From positions 26,407,501 to 26,471,500 of the forward strand of contig BSBM01000370.1 of assembly GCA_027924585.1 (NCBI GenBank): a stretch of DNA of 64,000 bases. Reading direction: 5' to 3'. The DNA is from Larix kaempferi. Taxonomy: Eukaryota > Streptophyta > Pinopsida > Pinales > Pinaceae. The notes beneath the pieces were generated by a model. It worked only from the letters and a program-made list of their open reading frames with translations. It was not told where the DNA came from and did no database searches. How positions within the stretch are numbered: position 1 is the first letter of the stretch; every line of letters starts with the position of its first letter. Positions 54,862 to 64,000 of this stretch are shown here, piece after piece. Made by a program: the position numbers and the translations under genes.

Positions 54862-55995
54862 CCCCCCTACCAGGTTTGCTAATGATACCCTTGATTGCAT
54901 TATTTAAGCCCTCTCTCTCGGTTTGGGATTTCTTTTTCCACCCTACAAACTATAGCCTCAACCAAAATTCGAATTTGAGTAATGACGAGATCTTCTTGGG
55001 ATCCCCCTCTCCTCCTCGATCCATGCCCACATCCTCCCAGCACACTTGGCATCCTCCTCCACCAGACTCCACCTGTCTCGCATGCGTGAATACAATGAGA
55101 CCAGGCTTCAAGGAACCCTTGGCTTATAACACGCTCAAGGGTGACAATATCGGCATTCTGCAGGACTTCTTCGTTGTGAATTGGGTTTGTATTCTCTGGC
55201 TTAACATGGAGGATAACCATAACTCTAGCTTGAACCTCCCTGCGCTGCAGTGTCGTCGATGCAGGAAACAACTTCAGGTCCATACGGGGGGGGGTTGGAA
55301 TGAAAAGATACCTCTCATCTCTCGACGTGGTGCAGGGGTAGGGCAATGGTGGTTCTGAGCAGCAAGCTTCTCGTGGTGGTTCTGCGCAGCAAGCCTTTCG
55401 GGGTCACTCCAGAATTGATGAACCAGGCAATGGCAGGAATTGGGTTCTTCTTGACGTGGTGCAGGGTCAGAGCAATGGTGGTTCTGCGCACCATACAATT
55501 CGTGGTCACTCCAGCGAGCAGGGCAGTGGTAGGAATTGGACGCTTCCAATGGGTGACAACAGTGGGTTCATCAATTTGGAGTCTCCGCAAGGACTGGGCA
55601 GTCCGTCCTCTGAGGTCTATTCTCACTTGCAGGAGCTAGAAACTCAAGTTCGTTGGCTCAGAGGTGAGAAATCGAACCTCAAAAAAGCCATCTCTCACCT
55701 CTTCACTATTGTTCAAATCACGAATTCTGAAGTTCGCAATGGTAGCAGTAAGTTGAAAGAGTATTTTGAAATGCTGGTTGGAAAATTTGAAAACGGTTGC
55801 CCCTGTTCAGTAGATATAAGCACCCAAATTAAATCCCTGCACAGCAGTCTCAGAATGGTTGAAGCCAAGCTCGACGACATGAGGTCTGATATTAGGAACA
55901 GCTCCATTGTCTTCCATGGCATCGCTGATGATAACATCGGAGCTGTGGCTGGGAGCAAGGAGAAGAACGTCCACCAGCATCATGTCAACTGTTGA
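54849..55995 (+). pseudogene. Unidentified ORF pair with coiled-coil C-terminus
   Basis: Frame 1 (54849-55358) is proline-rich in the middle (SPPPRS, HPPPPDST) and contains CRRCRKQL. Frame 2 is open from about 55343 to 55995. It has glycine/serine/glutamine repeats (GNGGSEQQ, RGGSAQQAFRGHS, NGGSAHHTIRGHS) and then a helical segment with ELETQVRWLRGEKSNLKKA and MVEAKLDDMRSDIRN. The frames overlap by a few bases, and a run of eight Gs at 55284-55291 just upstream is a likely slippage site. The repeat units and helix suggest one protein broken by a frameshift. I do not recognise it. It lies directly after the RNase H relic, so it may be part of a chimeric element. Confidence 0.4.
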
Positions 55996-56195
55996 TTTTT
56001 TTGTTTGCTAGTCCATGTATTTACAGAACTTTTATGTTATGTCCTTTTTTGCAAAGGCCTGTCGAATCTAGTACTTGGGTGTCAAATACTGAGAAGTAAT
56101 TAATGGAGTTGTGGAAGATCAATTGCAAACAAAATGCTATGAAAAAATAAATTTGATTAAAAAATAAATAAATAAAAATTATTTCTAATAAAAGA

Positions 56196-57040
56196 TTTAA
56201 AAAGATTGTACATAAAGTTGTACAACATATCAAAAAGTATCACTACCAAAATGCCATCTTTGGTTGTATCAATAGTAGAATGTCATTTTGTGTATGAGAT
56301 TAATTATCCCTCCCCCTAGTTAGTGAGGACCCACTCTACCTTTGGACTAATTCAACCTTCAATTAAGGAAACTCTAATTGAAGTTGCTCTAAAATGAACT
56401 AATTGGATTGCACGATGCATTGTCCTCTCTTTGTGACACTAAATAATGGAATCACCTTATTGTGGATGTGCTTGGTTCAATGCTTCGATATTTTATCTCC
56501 CTTTATCAATGTGTTGCAATCTAGATCAATATCTTTTGGCTACCCATGTTGCTTAATAGATTGTTGTAGCCACAGGTATTTTGGACATAACAAATCCATG
56601 TTAAACACTAGATGTAAACCCATTACCCAAGTAACGCAATATGTCCAAAGCAAATGCATTGTTGCCAACTTACTTGACAATGGTGTAAGGTCCATATCAA
56701 AGGGATCCAAGCTTATTGTGAAGGTCTTTGAACCTCTATTGTATGTGATCCTAGATTCTACCAATGATATGAACATTCTAAGAAACACATTGTTTGTCCT
56801 ACTTAAGCTTATAATATGCATTAATTTGGTCCAAGATGCCATGAATTTGATGGTTAATTGGGTTGAATATATACTATGCCTTTGATTACCTTGTTTGTGT
56901 CTTTCTATATTGATGTCAAAATTGAACTAGATGACCTAGTGACAATGAACATAAGGTGACATACATATATATTGGTGGCATGATTAATACCATGTAAACC
57001 TCAAATGAGTTGCACCTAGAAGAACTATGTTGGAATTTAT
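56196..57040 (-). repeat. Gypsy-like relic, unoccupied paralog of the copia target
   Basis: This aligns with 6895-6960, 7285-7922 and 14920-15030, reading straight through the point where copia element 1 sits in the other copy (CTAG at 56936-56939). It confirms the borders of that insertion. No ORF is convincing here. Confidence 0.75.
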
Positions 57041-57473
57041 TCATACTTCCACAAGGAGACATTATTAACTGTATTGAAATGGAAAACCCATGTATCAATT
57101 AATTGTACTCCACATACATTTCGAACTTCAACTTTGATTCCATCATCAGGAGAAACAATCACATGGAACTAAGAAGTGGATAAGGATCCATTAATAATAA
57201 TTATTAGTACACACTAACTAAGGACTAGGAGAATGTCGGCCAGACTCCTTAAACGTACATGTGACATACATTGAGTACAATTAATCGATGCATTGGTTTT
57301 CTATATATACAATGTTTTCCATCAATAATTGATACGCAAGTTGTCTATACAAGGTAATTTTAACTATCGACTAATGATTCTAGTAGTCTACTAAATCAAT
57401 TTGGTTCTTATAGAGCTCCTCTACCCTTATTAGGTGTGCCATTTCAATAGGAGAGTGGGCATGGGAAATGTTC
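57041..57473. other. No identifiable gene
   Basis: AT-rich sequence between two repeats, with no supported ORF or RNA gene. Confidence 0.4.
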
Positions 57474-57937
57474 AAAGCATTTCTCGAGTCATCAATTGAA
57501 TTCAAATTTGAATGTGGACAAAATTTCCACCTCAATTAGAGTGATGGTGATTGCTCAAGAATGTATCATTCTATGAGGAAACCTAAGTTATGCTTCCCCA
57601 CATTCTTGGATGGAATTCCTAATAAGCTAGTTGGTTTAGAGTAACACACCTAACACATGGAGATTTGAATTGAGCACTTGTTAGCATGGAACTAGGAAAA
57701 TGTCCAACAACATTTGTGACAACTGATTGAATTAATACCTTGGGATAAGATCCCCTTGAGTTTTGTGTGTCAAACCATGTCAGCCATTGATAATGTTATC
57801 ATATTTGGTGTCATTCACATAAACACGATATACCCCTGAAGAATGATACACTTATGAGTAGTCACTGTCACTCTAATTGAGGTGGAATTTTTTCCACGGT
57901 CAAAATTGACTTCAATCGATGACTTGAGAAATGCTTT
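57474..57937. repeat. Inverted repeat with 98-bp arms and about 270-bp spacer
   Basis: The sequence 57474-57571 matches the reverse complement of 57841-57937, including CCACCTCAATTAGAGTGA and GCATTTCTC.AGTCATC. The arms belong to a family also seen at 22290-22445. The family identity is unknown. It could be two copies of one repeat inserted head to head. Confidence 0.7.
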
Positions 57938-58010
57938 TAATGTTGTCCATGTTAAATGTACAGCATCATGAGAGATTCTCCAAACCAATCTTGTGCAACC
58001 TATATTGATT

Positions 58011-58221
58011 CTCCCGTATAGAGGTGAACACTTTGATTTCCTTCCATGTAAAGGTTATTCCTCCCGTGTAGAGGTAATTGATCAAAGTAATGATGTTGTA
58101 AAGTCTTATTGGACAAGGCTCCGAACTTGTGTGTCAAGTCATGATTCTCATGTGAACCTTCCGTATAAAGGTATCCATGGGGTGGACCTCCCGTATAGAG
58201 GTGGACGTTCCATATAAAGGC
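58011..58221 (+). repeat. Six copies of a 14-bp motif, CTCCCGTATAGAGG-like
   Basis: Variants of YTYCCRTRTARAGG start near 58011, 58041, 58061, 58159, 58189 and 58208. The reverse complement of the same word occurs once in the solo LTR at 62822-62835. Spacing is irregular, so this is not a simple tandem repeat. The role is unknown. Confidence 0.7.
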
Positions 58222-58225
58222 CATG

Positions 58226-59370
58226 CTTTACTTGTTAAAAGCATTTAATGGTGTGTGTTGTATTATTAGCCATGATCACCAGTTGCTATTAAGTCTCCTT
58301 CGAAGATTGATCACCTCTAAAGTGAATTACTTTAGCATGTCATCATTTGGTTTGGAATAATATAATATGATCACAACATCTAATAATTCTTCTTAGTATA
58401 ATGTAATGTGATAGATAATTAAAGTTAGCACATATTGACGATGCAGTAAAAGATAAATAAATAAAAGATAAAGCATAGAGATCAAGAGAATTCGAAATTT
58501 CCCATGCAGACACTTCAACTAATTAAAGATAACTCAAATTGTTAAAGCTTCAGTTAAGTAACAATGTGTGCATCAATCAATGCTTAAGTTAAAGCATCAA
58601 TTAAAGATATGCAATCAATTAACTAAAGGAGAACTTAGTGATCACTTTAGTAAAATCAATCAACATGATTTTCAGTTAAGAAAAGTTAACTAAAGTGTTA
58701 AAAATGAATTAGTTAACTAAAGTGTTTTGCATGACAACACTTTAGTTAAACTAAAAGTTAAAAGATGACACTTAAGTTACAACACTGAAGTTGCTCCTAT
58801 TGCATGTTGACACTTATGTTAGCTTATTAACTAAGTGCTCCTACATCATTTATGAGGCAAGTTCACTCCAAAGTCAGTTAAGCATGATTTCAAGTTAAGG
58901 AAGAAAGGCATGGCGCATTGATGGTGCATGATTGAAGAAACTAGAAGTGCATTGCAACTATCCACGAATATAACTTGCTATGGTTTGCATGGGAGGCTTA
59001 TCCTTCATGCACTGATTCGATATTCCTTGCATGGCAGTGAATTTTGCTATATATTGATGCATTGGGCACATTGGAAAACACATCCAATTGATCTCTCTTC
59101 TCTATTGCTTATGTATATTCACCAAGAGTGTTTGGTGATCTCTTATCTTCTGAAAGCAATCTGTTATGTTGTAAAAGAAAGACATTCTCTGCTATCCATT
59201 ATATTATACTGAGAAGAGTTGCTAGGTTTTTTTGTTCTCATTGTTTTGAGGATTTTCCCTGGGGTATATCTTGTGTTATGGTTATATGAATTTCATGTGA
59301 TTGAATTGTCTCATCGTTTCAAGTTTTGACATCTAAAATATTTAAAGATAAAAGATCAACCAAATTTTAA
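58226..59370 (+). other. Possible 5' LTR of copia element 2
   Basis: Sequence directly before the primer-binding-like site at 59371 should be the 5' LTR. It contains many repeats of the word AGTTAA(CT)TAAAG near 58500-58780 and a GAGGATTTTCCCTGG stretch near 59249, common in copia LTR U5 regions. No second LTR copy was found, so the start is unknown. Confidence 0.35.
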
Positions 59371-59466
59371 CTGGGTATCAGAGATCAGGGCATGAAGGAG
59401 CTAAGTTTTGCATTCCAGCTAGATCCTACGTAGATCTTGAGAAGTTGAGCACAAGATTTGAAGACT

Positions 59467-60375
59467 ATGGCATCAGTCTCTGTACGGCCGGAAGACCGTC
59501 TTGAGGGAACCTCAAACCTCAACACTTGGAAGGATATGTTTCTCAACATCCTATAGGAACGTGACTTGGATAGCTACATATCCATTGAGATGGAGGAGCC
59601 TACAACTAATGCAGGATTCATTAACTTCAAAAAGAATCAAGCTAAGTCCAAACAGATCATCTATGATTCATTCAAATATAACTTGACGTGCGTGATCACA
59701 CCGCTGAAGACCACAAAAGAATGTTATGATACATTGACTAATCTATATGAGAAGAAGGCCCCAACTCAAAAGATGGAATTGAATGACAAGTTACGAAACC
59801 TCAAGATGGATAAGGACAAGATAGTGGCCTCCTTATTCACTAATATCTCTCGGGTAAGAGATCAACTTGTTAACATTGGATTCATAGTGGATGAAGATGA
59901 TCTCATCCAAACCGTCATTGATTTATTCCCATCTTCATTGGAGACATTATTGGCTGCTATCAATGGCTGAGAAGTCCAACCTGGGTACGAAATATTGTGG
60001 CATGACTGTATCCAAGAGTAAGGGCGAATCCAGAGCAAAGTTATGTGCATTAAAGAAGAAAATATTTCCCTCATGACAAGAATGAAGAAAGGAAATAAAC
60101 CCTTCTTCCAAAATAAGTTCCCTTATCCAGAGAAGAAGGAGTTCAACAAAGGATTTGACAATTCAAAAGCTAGATGCTACAATTGCAACAAGAAAGGCCA
60201 TTTCTCAAGAGAGTACAAAGCAAAGCAGAAAGAAAATTTTCATGCTTCTACTGCCATAGAAGATGAAACCACTCAAAAGAATACATCCGAAGAAAAGGAG
60301 ACAAGAAGGGAGTATTACCTTGTCTCATCCATTTCGGGATCCATCATCACAAGTGTATACAAATGGTTGATTTAA
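59467..60375 (+). pseudogene. Copia element 2 gag
   Basis: The ATG at 59467 gives MASVSVRPEDRLEGTSNLNT. A TAG at 59554-59556 interrupts codon 30, then the frame is open to 59970 with YNLTCVITPLKTTKECYDTL and LFPSSLETLLAAI, the gag_pre region. After frameshifts, CYNCNKKGHFSREY near 60178-60219 is the zinc knuckle with the last Cys changed to Tyr, so RNA binding would be impaired. Confidence 0.8.
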
Positions 60376-60600
60376 AGTGGTGCATCCAAACATATGACTG
60401 GTTACAAGAGTGCCATAACTGACCTAAAGGAGAAAAATTTCACATGCATGGTAGAGTTGGGGGACAACTCAACATATTCGATCCAAGGAGTTGGATCCAC
60501 CTCATTTCAACTGAGAACCGGTAATATTTTACATGTGGAGGACATTCTATATGTTTGAGGATTGAAGAAGAACCCCCTTTTAGTTTCGGTTCTTGAATAC
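60364..60600 (+). pseudogene. Copia element 2 protease
   Basis: WLI, stop, SGASKHMTGYKS matches WLIDSGASKHMTG. The catalytic Asp position of the DSG motif is a TAA stop. IQGVGSTSFQLRTGNILHVE and LKKNPLLVSVLE follow, with another stop (TGA) in between. Confidence 0.8.
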
Positions 60601-61686
60601 AAAGGCTTCCGAGTTATCTTCGTGGATAACAAAGCACTTTTATGGCCGAAGAACAAAAGCCTAGAATCTGTTGCTGTGATTGGAGTTCTAGAGGGAGGAC
60701 TCTACAAGGTACCTAGGAAGTACATTCAAGCTATGATTCACCACACTATTAGTCCATGTGATCTATGGCACCGAAGGCTTGGACACCTACACTACAAAGT
60801 GCTACCAGGACTTCAAAAGATGGTAAAAGGTATGCCCGTATTTGATTTTGAGCATGATAGTGTCTGTCAGGGTTGTGCACTTGGGAAGAATGTTAAGAAA
60901 TTTTTTTCTAGTGGTAATACTAGATCTAAAAGGATTTTAGATTTAATACATTATGATGTATGTGGTCCCATGTCACCCCCTTCCCTGAGTGGCTTCTTAT
61001 ATTATATAATGTTCATAGATGATTTTTCTAGGAAGTCATGGATTTATTTCATAAACGCTAATAGTGAAACTCTTAGCAAATTTAAAGAGTTTAAAGCCCT
61101 AGTTGAAAATCAGAAAGAAAAGCACATATGTGCATTAAGGTCTGATAATGGACTTGAATTTGATTCACATGCATTTAATGAGCTATGGAGTGATGAAAGA
61201 ATATGTATACATTTAAAAGTACCATACAACCCTCAGCAAAATGGGGTTGCCGAAAGGAAGAATAGAACCATATGTGAGGCTACAAAATTCATGATGCATG
61301 ATCAAGATATGTCTTCCTCATTATGGGCAGAAGCCACTAGTACAGTCGTGTACATCCATAATAGAATCCCACATTCCATTCTAGATGAGAAGACACCAGA
61401 GGCAGTGTTTATCGATGAGAATCTAGATATCTCACACTTGAGGATCTTCGAGATCCCAGTATACATTCATGTACCGAAAGAAAAGAGAAAAAAGATGGAG
61501 CCTTCTGGAAAGAAAGACACCTTTGTGTGTTATAGCAAGTCATCCAAAGCATACCGAATATATGTAAGTTGCTTTCAAAAAGATCAAAATAGAATCAATG
61601 TGATTCAGAGATGGAGGATCCCGAGTTTGATTCTCCCCCTTCAGAGTTTGAGAGGGAGAAATCAGAAGATGCCTCATATTCTCTAG
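60562..61686 (+). pseudogene. Copia element 2 GAG-pre-integrase and integrase
   Basis: Open for 374 codons. LWHRRLGHLHYKVL with CQGCALGK forms the zinc-binding region. YDVCGP, RSDNGLEF and GVAERKN supply the D, D and E of the integrase triad. AEATSTVVYIHNRIPHSILD and KTPEAVF are the usual following copia motifs. The frame ends at the variable linker before RT. This is the best preserved part of the element. Confidence 0.88.
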
Positions 61687-62120
61687 CTCTTGAAGAATCG
61701 GTAGAACTGATTGAGATGTCACATGATGAACCTCCCGCTAAAAGAATATATACTTGGCGCCGAGATATCTTACAAGATGCAGAGAAACATGGACCACCAA
61801 CAGGCTCATCCAGAGAGCACAAGCAACCTGACATATATTCAGGGTATGTTGCACTAATGAGTACATCAACGATTCAAAACCATTCTCATATGAAGAAGTT
61901 GCAAAGCAACAAGTTTGGAAAGATGCAATGACAAAAGAGTACAACTCTATAATGAAGAATGATGTTTGGGAGGTTGTTCCCAAACTTGATGGGAAGGCCA
62001 TTGTGACTTCCAGATGGATTTACAAGAGAAATCATGCTATGGATGGTAGCATTGAGAAGTATAAAGCTAGATTTGTTGCCAGATGTTTCTCTCATAAAGA
62101 CGGTGTAGTAAACCTTATCT
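61611..62120 (+). pseudogene. Copia element 2 linker and truncated reverse transcriptase
   Basis: The linker frame (61611-61931) passes into a second frame from MTKEYNSIMKNDVWEVVPKL through TSRWIYKRNHAMDGSIEKYK to RFVARCFSHKDGV. This is the N-terminal quarter of copia RT. It then stops matching near 62105, before any catalytic Asp. Confidence 0.82.
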
Positions 62121-62128
62121 GGTTTACA

Positions 62129-62750
62129 CTAGAATTAACCAAAAGAATAAGTCACCAACTGAAAATCCATACTGGATAAAAGATGTTATTTGAATATATG
62201 AAAGATGATTTTAGAATACATAGCGGGCCTTTTAAATAGTCCTCTTGTGACTAAATGTGAAAGGGTGCAACCTTTCATTTAATGTTTACAATTAATTTAT
62301 TTAATTATTAAGTATTATGAATTTTTATTGATATATTATATATTATTTTATGTTTGTAACATTGCCTTCCTCTTCAAAAATGCTTTGTCCTCAAAGCATA
62401 TTGAAGACAAGGCTTACGTCTTATTTTTTGCTTGTATTGTTGTCCCACAATCTTTTGTGTCGATAGCTATGGAACTTGATGAAATGAGACGATATGAGTC
62501 ACGAATTCCCAAGTAAAAATGTTTCATTATTTGTGGCGTTGTCCATCCCAGGTTAACCTTCATTAGGGATTTTAACTGATCAATTTTTTGGATAGAAATT
62601 ATCATTTTCTACTTCCATACAAGTTGTCGATTTTGTCTATGCTCTCTTTTAAGGTGGTAGTTAGCTTGTCTGTAGGAATAATACTGTTTATTTTCCTCGA
62701 CTTTGTCGTCAATCATAACGACTCTTGTGATTAGGATGGTGATAAGGTAC
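62129..62750 (-). pseudogene. Gag-like basic region relic, left of the solo LTR
   Basis: On the minus strand, broken frames near 62600-62750 give basic, tyrosine-rich text (KQYYSYRQANYHLKREHRQN). It appears to be the downstream part of the coiled-coil frame at 63397-64000, split by the solo LTR. Frames change often. The assignment to a retroelement gag is tentative, and 62129-62400 shows nothing. Confidence 0.35.
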
Positions 62751-63396
62751 TGTTGATGTATATGTAACTTCGGAATGTATTTCACATATGTATATTGTAT
62801 TCCTATAGAGATGTTATTATTCCTCTATACGGAAGTGTCGTTATTTATATTGTAAGTGTCGTAACTTATACTCGATGGGTTATTAGACCACCTTGATTGG
62901 GGTTGGCCCTGTATAAGTCATGTGGGTCAAAGGGCTATTAGACCACCCTATTGGGGGTCGGCCATGTGGGTCAAAGGGTTATTAGACCACCCTATTGGGG
63001 GTCGGCCCAGTCAGCATTATGTTATGTGGTTAAGTTCGAGCCTACATGAGTTAGGTAAAAGGCAAGTCAAGTCAAGTATAAATAGAGTGCGGGAGGCACT
63101 CTATTTGCTCACTCACTTCTCACTCATGCACTCAAGGAGGAGTGGCGCACTTATGGAGGAGGAGGATCTGCTGCTAGGTTATGTCTATCTCTTGGTTGTA
63201 TCATTGCTCTATCTATCTCTGAGGAAGTTATTGGGGTTTTTCACCTTTATGGTTTTCCCCAAGTAAATCTTTGTGTCTCTTGTGTGCTTGCATTATTGTC
63301 TCCATGATTGATATGTTGTAGATATGCTGTACATGTTGTTCTCTCAGTTAAGATCCTAGATCAGATTGAAGTAAATTCAGAAAATTTAACAGGTAC
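62746..63396 (+). mobile_element. Solo copia LTR with perfect 5-bp duplication
   Basis: The 641-bp sequence 62751-63391 starts TGTTGATGTATATG and ends AAAATTTAACA, flanked by GGTAC at 62746-62750 and 63392-63396. It shares its ends and several blocks (GGGTTATTAGACCACC, GGTCGGCC) with the LTRs of copia element 1, so it belongs to the same or a sister family. A TATAAATAGAG box lies near 63079. No PPT precedes it. It is the product of LTR-LTR recombination. Confidence 0.92.
62876..63010 (+). repeat. Threefold repeat inside the solo LTR
   Basis: GG.TATTAGACCACC followed by TATTGGGGGTCGGCC, or a close variant, occurs three times, near 62878, 62936 and 62980. The LTRs of copia element 1 have the unit once or in weaker form, so it expanded in this lineage. 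Confidence 0.75.
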
Positions 63397-64000
63397 TCGA
63401 GTCGCTTGCGGAGTGTTTGTAGAAACTTCATTTTTTGGTGCTACTGGTGATTTATTGGTCTATACCTTTTCAATGTAAGTGTTTTCTAGAATTTGAACAT
63501 TGATTGGATCTATAATGGTTCCCTTTTCCGAGTTTTGGACTTGTATCTCGGATGATGTTTCTACTTCAATAGATTTGGTCATTGTTTCTTTGTCGACCTT
63601 TGATTTTTATTGAACTTCTCAATTTTTTCCTTAAGATCTTGACATTCTTCTTCTTTCTCCAGTAATTTCCCTTCAATAGCTCCATTGTCCCATTCTGATT
63701 TTCGCATATTTTTTAACTTTCTGATTTTTGTAAGTAGAATTTTTTTATGGTTCTTTAGTCAAAATATTTCTTTAGTGTTGTCAGATAATGTTTTTTTGAT
63801 CTTCATAACATTTAACTTGAGTGTTTTTTAAGGTTGTCACTTTGTTGTCTAAGTTCCTTTATCTGTTTTTTATGTTGGCCGACCTCTGATTCCTTGCATT
63901 GTAATTCTTTTTGGATTTGCACCATTTCCTCCTCTTTATTCCCAAGGATTTTGTTTAACGGTCTTATTTTTTCTTTACTCTCAATAATGTCCTGCTTGAT
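63397..64000 (-). pseudogene. Coiled-coil gag-like frame, partial at window end
   Basis: Minus-strand reading from the window edge gives ESKEKIRPLNKILGNKEEEM, then ELRQQSDNLKKH, and after a frameshift near 63830 EGKLLEKEEECQDLKEKIEK. The heptad-rich, Lys/Glu-rich sequence is a coiled coil. Stops and frameshifts show decay. Similar coiled-coil gag proteins occur in plant retroelements, but I cannot exclude a host gene exon. It continues past the window and is cut by the solo LTR on the left. Confidence 0.4.

Larger units (their letters stand above)
59371..62120 (+). mobile_element. Copia retrotransposon 2, plus strand, 3'-truncated
   Basis: CTGGGTATCAGAGATC near 59370 resembles the Met-tRNA primer site with one extra G. 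Gag, zinc knuckle, protease, GAG-pre-integrase, integrase and the first part of RT follow in copia order. The match ends near 62110 inside RT, and no RNase H or 3' LTR follows. The solo LTR at 62751 has its own perfect target duplication and is a separate insertion. Confidence 0.82.

Noticed and set aside
56403-56885. Plus-strand ORF of 160 codons
   Set aside because: It lies in the gypsy-like relic, is not open in the paralog at 7400-7900 and shows no motif.
62751-63391. 3' LTR of copia element 2
   Set aside because: It has its own perfect GGTAC duplication on both sides, no polypurine tract before it, and lies 640 bp past the RT truncation.

Overview
The window is plant nuclear DNA. The evidence is short spliced exons with GT/AG borders, Ty1/copia and Ty3/gypsy LTR retrotransposons primed by initiator Met-tRNA, a plant L1-type LINE whose ORF2 ends in RNase H, and tRNA-like SINEs. 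Most transposon relics are old and diverged, and one 86-bp insertion carries a Penelope-type hammerhead ribozyme. Penelope-like elements are reported from conifers, so a conifer or other large-genome seed plant is my best guess. That is an inference; the sequence itself proves only a plant.

Host-like genes. Two paralogous copies of one minus-strand gene lie about 42 kb apart in a segmental duplication (copy A about 1-4440, copy B about 39890-46620). Each has a 36-37 codon first exon, a second basic exon and a third exon. These are followed by a series of mutually similar phase-0 exons of 270-345 bp, each encoding a Lys/Arg-rich repeat, and then a terminal exon. Copy B has two more repeat exons than copy A because an 823-bp, two-exon block was duplicated. 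Both copies carry damage in their late exons. I do not recognise the protein family.

Mobile elements from left to right. 4952-5063: 86-bp insertion with a hammerhead, flanked by a 13-bp repeat. 6500-6890: RNase H relic (minus). 6891-7922 and 14920-15450: old gypsy relic split by a minus-strand copia element (7923-14919) that has both LTRs, PBS and PPT but a broken gag-pol and a 113-bp tandem array. 16.1-16.7 kb: two SINE-like insertions. 23.6-26.06 kb: gypsy relic with an internal deletion. 26110-38794: degenerate minus-strand copia-like element whose right LTR was later invaded by a 7.2-kb non-autonomous gypsy-like element (31403-38593) with two equal 2131-bp LTRs. 40889-41039: SINE in an intron of gene copy B. 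47622-54348: apparently intact LINE with two long ORFs and a target-site duplication. 54445-55995: RNase H relic plus an unidentified ORF pair. 59371-62120: truncated plus-strand copia. 62751-63391: solo LTR with a perfect GGTAC duplication, inside a coiled-coil gag-like relic.

The parts most worth checking are the hammerhead insertion, the full-length LINE with its ATGA stop-start overlap, and the duplicated gene built from tandem phase-0 exons. Stretches not covered below are AT-rich and show nothing I can identify.
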